The notes: generated by a model not told the origin, from the sequence alone. 64,000 nucleotides of DNA from Rhyacichthys aspro (GCA_036850595.1 CM072151.1:17337307-17401306); one strand, 5' to 3'; shown: positions 53,301 through 60,600, numbered from the stretch's first letter. Numbers and translations are program-made.

Positions 53301-56271
53301 CATCCAAACCCAAATCTAAAGATATGCGTTGAGGACGCCCTTCAGTCAAACATAAACCGCTCTGATGTGTTATCTCCAAGAACACAGTCCCCAGAGCAGA
53401 GATGTACCGAGGAGCAGATAACCATCAGCTCGTCTCGGCCTCTTTATTTATCTCTCGGCTTGGCGTGCAAACATGAGAGTGATGTCATTGTTGTTGTAAC
53501 GCAGAGATGACCTGCCTCTCAGGACGAGGAATCTGAGAACAAATACAGATAGGAGATGGATGTCTGTGAGGGAAATTAACAAGGAAGACATTCATTTGAT
53601 TTAGTTTCAAGCAAGTATGACAAATGTTACAAAGAGCCTTGAACTCACTTGTCCTTGTGTATTTAGTCTTATTTAAAAGCAGTGGCTGGTGAACAGTACC
53701 ATTCAACAGAAAGAGAAGTCAAATATACTCTTTTGCATCATTAGACAATGACAACATGTCTTCTTCAACATGTGTTTTATTGAAAAAAGAGAATAGGGCA
53801 TTTGAAACAGAAGCATCATTACAGCTACAATCAGTTCAATATTTCAACAGTAAGTTGGTGAATATTTATATTTATTCATTTCCAGCAGCTTACCTTACTT
53901 TGTTTAGGTGAAGGAGGTTTTATTTTGTGTGATTCCACTGTCTGACTCTCTGTCTGTGTCCTCAGGTCCAGGTCCAGGTCCAGAGACAGCGGCGATGAGA
54001 ATGATAACATCCAGGAGCGTCACTTCCGACCCCACTTCCTGCAGGCGCCCGGTGACCTCATCGTACAAGAGGGCCGACTCTGCAGGATGGACTGCAAGGT
54101 AAAAAACATATCATACAACTGAGAGCTCTGCTTATTGGGCCAATACCGGCATTCAGGCCAACAAAACTGTAGCTGCTGCCTCTGTATTTATTAAGTGTTG
54201 TGTGAAGGATGGCAAGCTTTAATTTTTATGAAGAGAACTTTTTATTTGCAACCACAGCTTTAAGGAGCTCTCTGAGGAGAATTTACCGAACTTTCATTTA
54301 GTTTTATTTGCCCGACTCCTCTGCAGTCAGTGAAGTTAGCCTTTGATAAAGGGAATAAAGCCTTGATATGGGTTAGAATAACACACAGAGACATGCCTGT
54401 AAAAGGAGACTGGCTGCACCAAAGAGAATATCTTAATCATAGTAATAGAGAAAGCCGTCCGAGAGCCGCCCTTTAATTGGCTTTGCTTTCATTCGGGGAG
54501 GCTCCGTGTCAGTGCTGCCAGAGAAACATTTCCCTTTCCGTGAATTCCAGATTCTGTAGGCAATAAAAGGCCAAAGAGACGACGTGTTTCATCGCTTTGC
54601 TGTGTTTTGAATGGCTCGCAGCAGACGGAGACAATACGGAGGTGTCGGCTTACGGGGATTAAGTGGGATGAGGTTTTCTACAATTATTTCCCCTGCTTCT
54701 CCGTCCCATGTTTTGTTCATTTTCTGTCCCGATCTGCTCCGTCTTCACCTCGTCTCCCCCGCAGCAGCGTGAACTCGGAGAACTCTTTGAAAACGGCTGA
54801 CTGCAAAAGAGTAAAATAGGCCCATAATTAACTGGCTGGAAAAGACTAGAAAAGTCGCTTGTCTGAAATAAACTCCATTCCTTCAGCAGCCTTAATGTCA
54901 GATGTATTTATAGAGAATATTTATTTCACATCACTTGTGGCTTTCCAAACTTACAGGGCTAAAAATGTCCTAAGTCTATTGGGCTGCTTCCAAGATGGCT
55001 CCCATTCCTTTGTGTGCTCCATCAAATATGAGACATGAATCCACAGCATGTTTCTGATGGACGGCGAAGTATGTGGACAAGCAGATAAACACAGAGCAGA
55101 CACATTAACCAAACACTACTGTTTTCATTTTCCCAAGACACACACTCTGCAGCTAATATTCAGTCTCTGCCAACGGAAACAAGCCCAAGTTTCCATTTGA
55201 CTAAGTCTGCTCGTTGGTTGTGTCGTAGGTGAGCGGCCTGCCCACCCCTGACCTCATCTGGCAGCTCAACGGTCAGACCATCCGTCCTGACTCCGCCCAC
55301 AAAATGCTGGTGAGGGAAAATGGCGTCCACTCGCTGGTCATCGAGCCGGTGACGAGCCGCGACGCCGGCATCTACACCTGCATCGCCAGCAACAGAGCCG
55401 GACAGAACTCCTTCAACCTGGAGCTGATTGTGGCAGGTAAACAGAGGAACCACACAAAGATACCGACCCATACTCACAAGGCTCCATATTTAACCGAGTG
55501 TTCATCCACAGCCAAAGAGATGCACAAGGCTCCTTCGTTCGTGGAGAAGCTGCAGAACACGAGCGTGGCAGAGGGGCACCCGGTGCGTCTGGAGTGTCGC
55601 GTCACAGGCGTCCCCTACCCACAGATCTTCTGGAAAAGAGAGAATGAGTCCTTCACTCACAACACAGACAGAATCAGGTAAAATACATCACCACACACAC
55701 TCCAGGAGGTCATACTTTAAATCATGACTGGACTGAATCTTGGTTATGCTCTCTCCCAGCATGCACCAGGACAACTGTGGCTACCTGTGCATGATCATCC
55801 AGCCGGCAATGAAGGAGGACGCCGGCTGGTACACGGTGTCGGCCAAGAACGAAGCCGGCATCGTGTCCAGCACTGCACGCCTTGATGTCAACAGTAAGTT
55901 TGGACGCAGAAATGACAAATAATTTAAATAAAAGTCACATGGAACCTTTTTTATAGTTCACTTCTGTATACTAGTGTATGATAAATGTGGTCTACTCTGC
56001 TTTCCCAGTGAACATCATGTATTTCTGATCTCTAAATAAACACAAATGAACTATATATAGATATTTGCCCTAATGATACATATATATTTAACTTCTCTGT
56101 CTTCCTCCAGCTCAGTGGCAGCAGCCCAACCTCCCCAAGCCCAAGAAGGTGCGTCCGTCCACCAGTCGCTACGCAGCACTGACAGAGCGAGGTCTGGACG
56201 TGAAGGCAGCCTTCTTCCCAGAGTCCAGCCCGCTGCAGCCCGGCGGTCTGATAGAGAGCGATGACCTGTAG
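10384..56271 (+). CDS. palld: Palladin, long isoform (complete, 20 coding exons)
   Basis: Palladin is an actin-associated scaffold of stress fibres, focal adhesions and Z-discs; it binds alpha-actinin, VASP, profilin and F-actin. Coding exons: 10384-11333, 28343-28518, 28610-28673, 29305-29422, 29508-29570, 31032-31173, 31287-31310, 32659-32778, 34182-34623, 47108-47818, 48640-48775, 48994-49095, 50891-51112, 51941-52090, 52342-52430, 53966-54098, 55229-55436, 55512-55677, 55760-55893, 56111-56271. They sum to 4311 nt, 1436 residues plus stop (human about 1383), with all junctions GT..AG and in frame. There are five I-set Ig domains at about 286-375, 455-551, 1060-1155, 1187-1282 and 1290-1382, with proline-rich regions at about 570-690 and 715-930. 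The acceptor TTTCAG one base before the ATG fixes the first coding exon. The closest alternative, myopalladin, is excluded by the palladin-specific C-terminus ending ESDDL. Confidence 0.97.
12728..12742 (+). promoter_or_regulatory. CTCF-like motif
   Basis: ACACTAGATGGCAGC fits the CTCF core consensus CCASYAGRKGGCRS at all positions but the first. The same 15 bases occur in inverse orientation at 59011-59025, on the other side of palld. A motif match alone does not show binding. Confidence 0.4.
13310..13560. repeat. Unclassified dispersed repeat, longer copy
   Basis: Bases from 'gtacagtcttatggcagtct' through 'ggtccatgttgttcagtata' look like a common fish repeat. About 80 bases of it (13380-13462) recur at 24092-24172 with few changes. 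No terminal repeats or protein are visible. Confidence 0.6.
15171..15240 (+). promoter_or_regulatory. TATA-box candidate promoter inside palld intron 1
   Basis: TATAAAAG at 15171-15178 is a strong TATA match. Within 60 bases downstream come an E-box CAGGTG, an AP-1 site TGACTCA and a CRE-like TGACGTC. A start would fall near 15200 on the plus strand. No downstream exon is proven, so this may be chance or an alternative palld promoter. Confidence 0.3.
15945..16055. repeat. L2/SINE-type teleost repeat fragment
   Basis: 'cattcatcttctttt', 'agtcccatcaggggtcac', 'catgtgtttggatgctggaa' and 'acagggaaaacatgcag' follow in the order of a well-known fish repeat consensus, heavily mutated. It is non-coding. 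Confidence 0.65.
20615..20805 (+). repeat. SINE-like element with shared LINE-type 3' tail
   Basis: A degenerate tRNA-like head with a B-box-like 'gagtttgaatcc' (about 20646) is followed by a body with 'ctggtccagggcatccggtg'. The 3' tail 'gtggcgacccccgaatggag..gccgaaagg' is like the one at 9600. It ends in a CTT-rich tract. Confidence 0.65.
21173..21315 (+). repeat. tRNA-derived SINE
   Basis: It has an A box TGGCTCACCTGG at 21181-21192 and a B box GGTTCAATTCC at 21217-21227, 36 bases apart as in RNA polymerase III promoters. An unrelated body follows, then 'ctatcctatcaaataaagg' and an A-rich tail of repeated GGCAAAAA. This is a recognisable teleost SINE with a LINE-like 3' end. The A/B boxes are close to consensus, so the copy is fairly young. 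Confidence 0.85.
22370..22602 (+). promoter_or_regulatory. Candidate alternative 5' exon in palld intron 1
   Basis: A GC-richer island in an AT-rich intron contains an AP-1-like TGACTCA near 22458. It ends with a perfect donor CTATCTAG|GTAAGT at 22602. Palladin is known to use several promoters, so an alternative first exon is conceivable. No open frame joins the next exon, so it would be non-coding. Weakly supported. Confidence 0.22.
24088..24180. repeat. Unclassified dispersed repeat, short copy
   Basis: It is about 80 bases nearly identical to part of 13380-13462 ('ctggctgctctttgttcttc', 'ggtccatgttgttcagtata'). This is the second copy of the same family in one intron, in the same orientation. 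Confidence 0.65.
28343..28518 (+). CDS. palld: palld coding exon 2: second half of Ig1
   Basis: It encodes RWFCEGRELHNSPDIQI and, further on, the DTGRYTCVASN motif with the C-terminal Ig cysteine and tyrosine corner. Together with exon 1 it completes the first I-set Ig domain (about residues 286-375). The human sequence here is nearly the same. Confidence 0.95.
28610..29570 (+). CDS. palld: palld coding exons 3-5: linker between Ig1 and Ig2
   Basis: Three small exons, 28610-28673, 29305-29422 and 29508-29570, encode residues 376-457. The first is Ser-rich (GASSSDSEG.. to AMPQ). The second carries KKTTSMSLTIRSSSPKT, almost as in human. The third ends PPIFTK, the entry strand of Ig2. The apparent protein continuing past 28673 is intron: GTACGT is the donor. 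For the second exon the upstream acceptor (TTTCAG before 29305) is chosen because it restores the Gln codon; a second AG nine bases later is possible. Confidence 0.88.
29571..31031 (+). other. palld: palld intron 5
   Basis: It holds the dispersed repeat at 29575-29840 and otherwise unremarkable sequence. Short open frames in it, including the one running antisense through the repeat, have no protein family features. Confidence 0.7.
29575..29840. repeat. Teleost interspersed repeat with TTTATTTATATAGC end
   Basis: 'tttatttatatagcccaata', 'tcaaaggactttaca', 'ctgtccttagaccatccatc', 'gaaacctcagggagaaccac' and 'actcccaggacggacaggct' occur in the fixed order of a very common fish repeat. It begins a few bases past the palld exon 5 donor. 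I cannot place it in a transposon class. Confidence 0.8.
31032..32778 (+). CDS. palld: palld coding exons 6-8: Ig2, with a 24-nt microexon
   Basis: Exon 6 (31032-31173) gives MLQDAQASEGKVVVLECRV and IQDSPDFRILQK. Exon 7 (31287-31310) is only 24 nt and adds KPRSAAES. Exon 8 (32659-32778) gives EEICTLVIAEAFPEDGG and FSCSASNPYGS. All junctions are phase 1, so the microexon can be skipped without a frame change. Human palladin has the equivalent KPRSTAEP. Residues 455-551 form a complete I-set domain. Confidence 0.93.
31287..31310 (+). CDS. palld: 24-nt palld microexon (exon 7)
   Basis: Bounded by CACTAG and GTATGT, it supplies eight residues in the C'-E region of Ig2. It is easily missed by gene finders. 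Conservation of its residues with human shows that it is real. Confidence 0.88.
31311..32658 (+). other. palld: palld intron 7
   Basis: AT-rich sequence with one decayed Tc1-like remnant at about 31915-32075. Nothing else is recognised. Confidence 0.6.
31915..32075 (+). mobile_element. Decayed Tc1/mariner-like transposon remnant
   Basis: 'aaaaagttattacccccctt' resembles the inner end of a fish Tc1-type element. Further on, a frame around 32015 reads ADLNPI before a stop, a worn form of the SPDLNPIEN signature of Tc1 transposases. Stops and deletions leave no function. The identification rests on two short matches. Confidence 0.4.
32779..34181 (+). other. palld: palld intron 8
   Basis: No exon, repeat or motif stands out here; sequence is AT-rich. 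The acceptor TTCCTGGCAG ends it. Confidence 0.6.
34182..34623 (+). CDS. palld: palld coding exon 9: first proline-rich region
   Basis: Residues 553-699. After a Ser/Gly stretch it contains GFPPPPPPPPTE at about residue 573, an FPPPP-type site for the EVH1 domain of Ena/VASP proteins, then further proline runs and several PxxP stretches of the SH3-ligand type. It ends PIKPKPK before a donor CT|GTGAGT. In palladin the proline-rich parts recruit VASP, profilin and SH3 proteins. The antisense glycine-rich open frames here are artefacts of the proline codons. Confidence 0.93.
40134..40153 (+). promoter_or_regulatory. palld: Paired MEF2 and MCAT (TEAD) motifs, possible muscle enhancer
   Basis: CTAAATATAG at 40134-40143 is an exact MEF2 consensus (YTAWWWWTAR). 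CATTCCT at 40147-40153 is an exact MCAT/TEAD site, three bases on. AAATAGAAAGGAATA follows, giving further TEAD-like text. Palladin is strongly expressed in smooth and striated muscle, so a muscle element in this intron is reasonable. Binding is not shown. Confidence 0.4.
40700..41520. repeat. Diverged local tandem duplication, unit 1 interrupted
   Basis: Unit 2 (about 41237-41520) repeats the parts of unit 1 at 40710-40918 and 41118-41215. Shared landmarks are 'tctggtctggtc', 'catttgatatagaca', 'atggctaac', 'gagccaaacaacaccaaact' and 'taaatctaaacct'. Unit 1 carries about 200 extra bases in the middle (the SINE-like insert). The copies differ at many sites, so the duplication is old. Confidence 0.75.
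40920..41130 (+). repeat. SINE-like insertion inside duplication unit 1
   Basis: 'tggttagcactgttggctca' followed by 'cagcaagaaagtcctgagtt' is the head of a common fish tRNA-like repeat ('ggttagcactg..cctcacagcaagaaggtcctgggttc'). The B-box region is decayed. The segment ends near 'ctacagggataaacaaaatg'. It is absent from duplication unit 2. Confidence 0.7.
42240..42396 (+). promoter_or_regulatory. palld: Candidate internal palld promoter and 5' exon for the short (90-kDa-type) isoform
   Basis: An AP-1 site TGAGTCA lies near 42256. A TATA-like CTATATATG at about 42320-42328 is followed, some 70 bases on, by a donor CTCAAG|GTAACA at 42396. A transcript starting near 42350 and spliced to exon 10 (47108) would meet no ATG before 47340, which is in the palladin frame. 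Human palladin has an internal promoter at the matching place. The motif evidence alone is modest, but the reading-frame outcome supports it. Confidence 0.5.
47108..47818 (+). CDS. palld: palld coding exon 10: second proline-rich region
   Basis: Residues 700-936. It opens with NASQIKQLQDQILLEQQEAA, a short helical and Gln-rich stretch, then polyproline. MQASTFNYARPKQFIAAQ (residue 778 on) is a palladin hallmark almost identical to human. Two FPPPPPP sites follow at roughly residues 860 and 890, ligands for VASP EVH1, and proline runs of up to 12 suited to profilin. It ends NALGLPKGNGTV with the Val codon split by GTAAGT. Confidence 0.95.
47340..47342 (+). promoter_or_regulatory. palld: Internal start codon of the short palladin isoform
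   Basis: ACCACCATGC is a good Kozak context. This is the first ATG in exon 10 and lies in the palladin frame at residue 778. It would give a 659-residue protein with the second proline-rich region and Ig3-Ig5. The human 90-kDa isoform is of very similar size and starts just upstream of the same FNYARPKQF motif. Confidence 0.65.
47819..48639 (+). other. palld: palld intron 10
   Basis: No exon, repeat or motif of note. It ends with a T-rich tract and CAG at 48639. Confidence 0.6.
48640..49095 (+). CDS. palld: palld coding exons 11-12: helical region before the alpha-actinin site
   Basis: Exon 11 (48640-48775) encodes KAFPKKSVTRTPRIVSDSDI and DAVIQDLERKLRFKEE, a short predicted coiled coil. 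Exon 12 (48994-49095) encodes RLTYEEKMARRLLGADNAA and ends EEEPVTQ. Both are near-identical to human palladin and end on codon boundaries. They are residues 937-1016. Confidence 0.94.
49498..49735 (+). repeat. Degenerate minisatellite
   Basis: Many imperfect repeats of a motif like 'accagGACTAAACCAGAA' run for about 240 bases ('accaggactagaccagaac', 'taaactgga', 'aaccagaaataaacc', 'atcaggactaaac', 'aaactaggacttag'). The copies are too diverged to give an exact unit; the period is roughly 20-24 or half of that. Almost no G-rich strand bias and no coding potential. Confidence 0.75.
50071..50103 (+). CDS. palld: Candidate 33-nt alternative cassette exon of palld
   Basis: A strong pyrimidine tract and acceptor (TTCTCTTCTCTCAACAG) precede AAAGACAAG..CCCATGAAG, followed by GTTATT. 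It has exactly 11 codons (KDKSSESSPMK), no stop, and both neighbours break between codons, so it would insert cleanly between residues 1016 and 1017. The donor is weak (GTTATT). It is not included in the 1436-residue model. Confidence 0.35.
50891..52090 (+). CDS. palld: palld coding exons 13-14: alpha-actinin motif and Ig3
   Basis: Exon 13 (50891-51112) encodes EYKVSSFEQRLISEIEFRL, the conserved alpha-actinin-binding segment shared by palladin, myopalladin and myotilin. An acidic linker and the first half of Ig3 (KLKHYKVFEGMPVTFSCKV) follow. Exon 14 (51941-52090) completes it with VYWFKDGKQISKRSEHY and DDDGNYTIMAGNPK. Ig3 of palladin binds and bundles F-actin through basic residues; the Lys/Arg-rich character is kept here. 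Confidence 0.95.
51113..51940 (+). other. palld: palld intron 13
   Basis: Splits Ig3 between PKPK and VYWFKDG. No other element recognised. Confidence 0.6.
52342..54098 (+). CDS. palld: palld coding exons 15-16: Ig3 end, Arg-Ser linker, start of Ig4
   Basis: Exon 15 (52342-52430) gives GRVSCTGRMMVQAVNQRGR. Exon 16 (53966-54098) gives RSRSRSRDSGDENDNIQER followed by HFRPHFLQAPGDLIVQEGR. The intron between them splits an Arg codon (AG|G). The RS-repeat linker is a plausible phosphorylation segment, as in human (RPRSRSRDSGDEN). Confidence 0.94.
52431..53965 (+). other. palld: palld intron 15
   Basis: No exon or repeat recognised; ordinary AT-rich intron. Confidence 0.6.
54099..55228 (+). other. 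palld: palld intron 16
   Basis: No exon or repeat recognised. It divides Ig4 after RMDCK. Confidence 0.6.
55229..56271 (+). CDS. palld: palld coding exons 17-20: Ig4, Ig5 and C-terminus
   Basis: Exon 17 (55229-55436) completes Ig4 (VSGLPTPDLIWQLNGQTI, and DAGIYTCIASNRAGQNS). Exons 18 and 19 (55512-55677, 55760-55893) form Ig5 (APSFVEKLQNTSVAEGH, LECRVTGVPYPQIFWKRE, DAGWYTVSAKNEAGIVS). Ig5 has the palladin-specific Thr in place of the second Cys. Exon 20 (56111-56271) encodes the tail TQWQQPNLPKPKKVRPSTSR, then LDVKAAFFPE, and ends ESDDL with TAG at 56269-56271. The introns are under 220 bases. Confidence 0.96.
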
Positions 56272-57555
56272 AGACGTCAAAAAAAAAAAAGCACCAGAAA
56301 ATCCCTTAAAGACTGTCCCCACTCCCTGCACTCCTCAGACACTCCTGTGACGACGAGGAGTGAGCAGAGTGTCACTTTGTCCTGCTGTGGGACTCTATCA
56401 CTGAACTGCAGACGGCAAAGTGAACTGCTGCGGCCGGGGTCTTTATGTTTATACTGATGATAACATTTGATTTAGTCTCTCCCCAAGCCTTATTTGATTA
56501 ACTGGACCTGACAAAACTGACTCTGCAAGTGCCTCTCATCTTTCTTGAGAAAGATCAAAACAGGTCGGTTTGAGTATGACTGTGTTTAAGTGGTGCCATT
56601 TGCAAAGCTCTGACTAATCCACAGGTAGAACACCAGCAACTATTTGTAGAAACACCAGCTTCTTAAGAAGAGACTTAAAGCACAGACGAAGGAGAGACGC
56701 TTTTATTAAAGGATTGTGTAGCATTTGATGTAGTTCCAATAACATTCAGTCTCACAGCAGCATTGAACGGCAGATAGAAGACGAGGCCGGGCCTTACGAC
56801 GTTTAGATTTTTTTTTTATTTCGAAAAAGAAACAGAAAGGGTTTGTGGCAGAAAGCTTACACTTGGAGAGACGTAGCGAGGATTTCCAGAGCAGGAGATA
56901 AGTATGTGTTTGTGGAACGTGACGGCGGCTGTGATCAGAACAGAAAAGGCAGGTTTTGTGATCGACGTCCTTGAGGCAGGTTGAGGAAAAAGTGTCAGAG
57001 TAAGGTTCAGGATTTCATTTTTTTCTTGTTTTAGTGGTGTGAACTGACACTCAAAAAAAGGGTGCTGTGAAAAGTGTGTGTCACATCACCCATTTTTATT
57101 TTTGTATGTAAAAAAAAAGACAGTTTACTTTCCCATCCATTTTAAAATAAGTTATATCTGCTAGCTTTTGTTCACAGTTTAAACACTCCCTTCTGTATCA
57201 TGTTTTTTAACTGTATGTACCGCCTTAAATCACTCTGAATGCAAGCTCCATTTCTTCGCATGTTCTTCCTCAAACACTTGTCGGTGCCAAACTGTTTTTC
57301 TCTCTGTATTTGAGAAGCACTTTGGCTCTACTCGGGCAAAAAGTGCAAAGCAAAGGTGTATTTATAGCTACTATTTTTGCCACCTCTGTAATATTAGACA
57401 AAGTGGTCATCTTCCTCTGTGCCTGACCGAGGCTTGCATTTACTGACAGTTACATGTTTGCACACTTCTATGCCATTGATGCCTGTATATGGACTGTCCT
57501 CCTGATATTATTTTAGGTTATGAAAGTTAATAAAAGGCTTCAGAGACAGCGTGAG
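56272..57555 (+). other. palld: palld 3'UTR
   Basis: About 1.3 kb between the stop and a poly(A) signal AATAAA at 57529-57534. It includes A-rich and T-rich runs but no other gene. The cleavage point is estimated. Confidence 0.75.
57529..57534 (+). terminator. palld: palld polyadenylation signal
   Basis: AATAAA in 'aaagttaataaaaggcttca', the only well-placed signal downstream of the palld stop before the cbr4 end begins. GT-rich text follows. Confidence 0.75.
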
Positions 57556-57654
57556 ATGTTTTTATAGACTGGCAGAATCTTTCGGAAACAATAACACACT
57601 CTTTTCGCTGAATTTCAACCCAAAATAACTCAACACACAATTTGCGCCACTGTC

Positions 57655-57660
57655 TTTATT
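57655..57660 (-). terminator. cbr4: cbr4 polyadenylation signal
   Basis: TTTATT on the plus strand is AATAAA on the minus strand, 457 bases below the cbr4 stop. Cleavage is expected near 57635, about 80-100 bases from the palld end on the other strand. Confidence 0.65.
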
Positions 57661-58116
57661 ATTGAGAATGTTTCAAGGCAGAATTTCAAAATCTAATCAG
57701 TGACAGACGTCTGTGACCTCAACCAATCCACACTATGAGCACCGGAGCCGTAACCAGACACTCAAAACATTCCCTGAGCTAAAAATACGCCCCAGCACCT
57801 CAACTGCTACCTTTAATTTCCTCCAGCTGCGGGTCGACACGCCGGGCCCCTGCAGAGGTGGGACGAAGAGGGGGAACAAAACATGAGTCCGGCCATCAGC
57901 GGCGAGTGCTTTACTGTCACGGAAAAAGAATGCGTTAAATGGGCTGATCGAATCTGGGACCTCCGGGCACAGAGGTCTGCACAGGGCCAGACATTTTGGA
58001 GTCAGTAGTCTATGGTCAATCATATTGGGATACACCCAGAGTGAATCAGCACAGCTCCCATCCTCTATGTTGGACTTTTCTGCCAAAAACATGACACACA
58101 GCTTCACACTGGTGCC

Positions 58117-60246
58117 CTACATGGCCAGCTGCAGGCCTCCGTCCACCACCAGCACCTGTCCCGTAACGTAAGGAGACTCCAGGAGAAAGAGAGCGGCCTG
58201 GGCTACTTCCTGCACCTCCCCGAATCTGCCCAGTGGGATAGAGCGCAACCTGTCCTCCTCATTCAGTCCTGCTGTCATGTCAGTGCGGATGAAACCTGAG
58301 GCACACAAAGCAAGCAGACTTTCAAAAACACAAAAAGGGTGAGAGCGGGTGAAAAGTGGAGTTTTCAGTTGTACCTGGCACGAGTAGGTTGGCCCTGATT
58401 TTGCGTGAGGCGATTTCTTTGGCTAAAGAGCGTGTGAAGCCTTCCAGTCCAGCTTTACTGGCGCTGTAGAGGGTCTGACCAGCGTTCCCTTTAAGGCCCA
58501 CCACAGAACCTACAAGAAATATTTACACACACATCTCATTATTTAAAAACCTACAATGTAATCCAGAGCATACTACATTTCTACAATGATCCAGTCACCA
58601 GTTATAATATTAAAAAGAGTCTTGCTGAACAGCTTGTGTTTAATAATGTACTCTGAGGTACTTTCTACAAATACCCCATGCACACTGAGGTGTAAAGTAG
58701 TCACTGGGCATAATTTGTCAATTTAATTAACAACTTTAACACTTAACTTGCATCTGGACATGAGTGGCTTTCTCAATACAATCTCTAGCAATATCTCTAG
58801 CAATATACAGCTTGTGAATTGTTAAATGTAACCAACAGTACCATTACAACACAACAGTGGCTTTAGTAATGAGTTTTTATCAAGTCAAAATGACAAATAG
58901 CTAATTCCACAGCACTTTAGAGTTATTAAAAATACTAATATTCTACATAAAGGCAAAAATGCAACATGCGTTACTGTACAAGTCCCTGTCTCTGAAGCTG
59001 GTTGATGTATGCTGCCATCTAGTGTCCAAAGTGAGTACCTATGTTCACTATGGCTGCGCCCTTGGCGTGTAGCATGCTCCTCAGAGCTGCCCTGCAGGTC
59101 AGCATAGGGCCCAGGAGGTTAGTGTGGAGCAAAGAGACCATGTCCTCAGGCCTGGTCCTCAGCAACAAAGCATCTCTGAATAAACACACAAACCAAACAT
59201 TCCAGCCACAGATTATTACAGAAATAATCTCCACTCCGTTTTCTCACATGTTGATGCCAGCTGCATTCACAAGGTAAGTGATGTTTCCACAGCTTTTCTG
59301 GATCACTTCAAATGTTTTCTGCACCTCTTGTTCTCTGGAGACGTCACAGCTGAAAGCAGCATGGTCATCTAAAGAGAAAAAAGAGACGTACTTGTAGACA
59401 ATGAAACAACAATAAATACATGCTTAGTATTATGCTGGTAGCCAGTAAGAAGGCAGTCACGAGGAAGTGGATGTCTGATAAGATTTCCACTGTTGAAGAC
59501 TGGATTGAAGTGGCTCACAATGTTGCCCAGATGGAGAAGCTGACATTTGCACTGAGACTAGAACAAGACAGAACTGCTGGAAATCTTGGCTGGACATAAT
59601 GAACTCTGAATCTTAAACTAATCAGGAGTTGGTGGACTGGTGATACCCGTTGTTTGTTTGCTACTAATTTTGATTAATACTTTTTTGATTTCTTTAATGC
59701 ACAAAAATATATGACAATGTAAATGAAGACGATCATTTCATGTTCTTTTTAAAAGTTCCAATGACAAACGGAAAAAGGGGAAACTAACAACTTTGTATGT
59801 GAATGGTGCATTAGATTTACACGTTGGTTCAATGTGTAAACAAATATGTACAAATGTATGTGGTAAGGGTTTTGAACAGCTTTTACAAGGACATTTATTC
59901 TAAAGAAAAACTCAGTGACACAGTCCAAAATGCCCCACTTGTTTGAGAAGGGTGACAGAATAGTTTGATACAATGAAAATCACAATAAACCATTCAGTGA
60001 ATACAAACTCCTCGTTCACACACTGAATAAGGGGATTTCCGTCTCTTATTCCACTCACGACCCCTTTGCCCTTGTGTCACTGTCACTGTGCTACAGTCTA
60101 CCTCCGTGTAGAGAGGCCACAGTGTCCCGGGCCGCGTCTTCATTCCTGGACAGGACGGCCACCCTGCAGCCCCTCTGAGCCAGCAAACGTGCCACGGCCC
60201 GCCCGATGCCCCGAGAGCCCCCACAGACCACCGCCAACCTGGACAT
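58117..60246 (-). CDS. cbr4: Carbonyl reductase family member 4 (complete, 5 coding exons)
   Basis: CBR4 is an SDR-family NADPH-dependent reductase. With HSD17B8 it forms the mitochondrial 3-ketoacyl-ACP reductase of type II fatty-acid synthesis, and it also reduces quinones. Coding exons: 60102-60246, 59248-59368, 59039-59175, 58375-58509, 58117-58295; total 717 nt, 238 residues plus stop (human 237). The cofactor loop CGGSRGIG lies at residues 8-15 and NAAG is in exon 2. The catalytic residues Ser136, Tyr149 and Lys153 (GSVVG; YSASK) are in place, one number later than in human. The C-terminus VVDGGLQLAM matches the family. The start is MSRLAVVCGG at 60246; an in-frame ATG nine codons upstream at 60273 is intronic, because the acceptor TTTTTTCAG lies at 60251. 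The gene faces palld tail to tail. Confidence 0.96.
59011..59025 (-). promoter_or_regulatory. CTCF-like motif (reverse orientation)
   Basis: The minus strand reads ACACTAGATGGCAGC, the same 15 bases as at 12728-12742 on the plus strand; identity extends to 18 bases (..ATA). It lies in cbr4 intron 3, close to the exon 3 donor. A motif match only. Confidence 0.4.
59430..59600 (+). mobile_element. LINE (L1/Tx1-clade) ORF2 3' remnant in cbr4 intron 1
   Basis: A plus-strand frame reads ASKKAVTRKWM, then STVEDWI, then QMEKLTFALRLEQD, and ends in TAA. This is the pattern at the very C-terminus of L1-clade reverse-transcriptase proteins of fish (KKAITRKW..DWI..MEKLTF.LR). Only about 50 codons remain, so it is a 5'-truncated dead copy. 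It lies antisense to cbr4. Confidence 0.7.
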
Positions 60247-60250
60247 GACC
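60247..60250 (-). other. cbr4: cbr4 5'UTR bases in the ATG exon
   Basis: The acceptor TTTTTTCAG leaves only four leader bases (GGTC) before the ATG. Translation context is GGTCATGT, moderate. Confidence 0.7.
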
Positions 60251-60499
60251 CTGAAAAAAGGACCCACACACACTGTACAACACCAGCCTCGTATATACAG
60301 TAATAAAACTTGCCCTAAATTGATTTAAATGTGATTAAAAGAATGGTCATTCAAAATACTGGACCAATTCTGCTTAACATGCTAACATAACATGGTTACA
60401 TTTATGAGAACTTTGCTACTTTTCACGGTTAAATTGCTAATATTGAGAAAATTATATTAATAATGAAATAAATATTGTTATTTTCGGACTGTAACCTAC

Positions 60500-60600
60500 C
60501 CCAAATTTCCAACAATGTTCTTTAGATAAAGCACTCTTCAAGTTTTCTTGCGTTAAAATAGATCCGAGAAAGAGCGGATCGTGTAGTGTTCGTGGAGGGC
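60500..60600 (-). promoter_or_regulatory. cbr4: cbr4 non-coding first exon and promoter
   Basis: On the minus strand an exon-like stretch ends ATTTGGG|GTAGGT at 60500, a good donor 250 bases upstream of the ATG exon acceptor. At its upper edge the minus strand reads AACATGGCGCC (60599-60609), a close match to the YY1 element that often marks TATA-less start sites. The 60560-60665 region is CpG-rich. Confidence 0.5.

Noticed and set aside
60247..60273. In-frame upstream ATG giving a nine-residue longer CBR4
   Set aside because: The acceptor TTTTTTCAG lies between it and the family start, so it is intronic.
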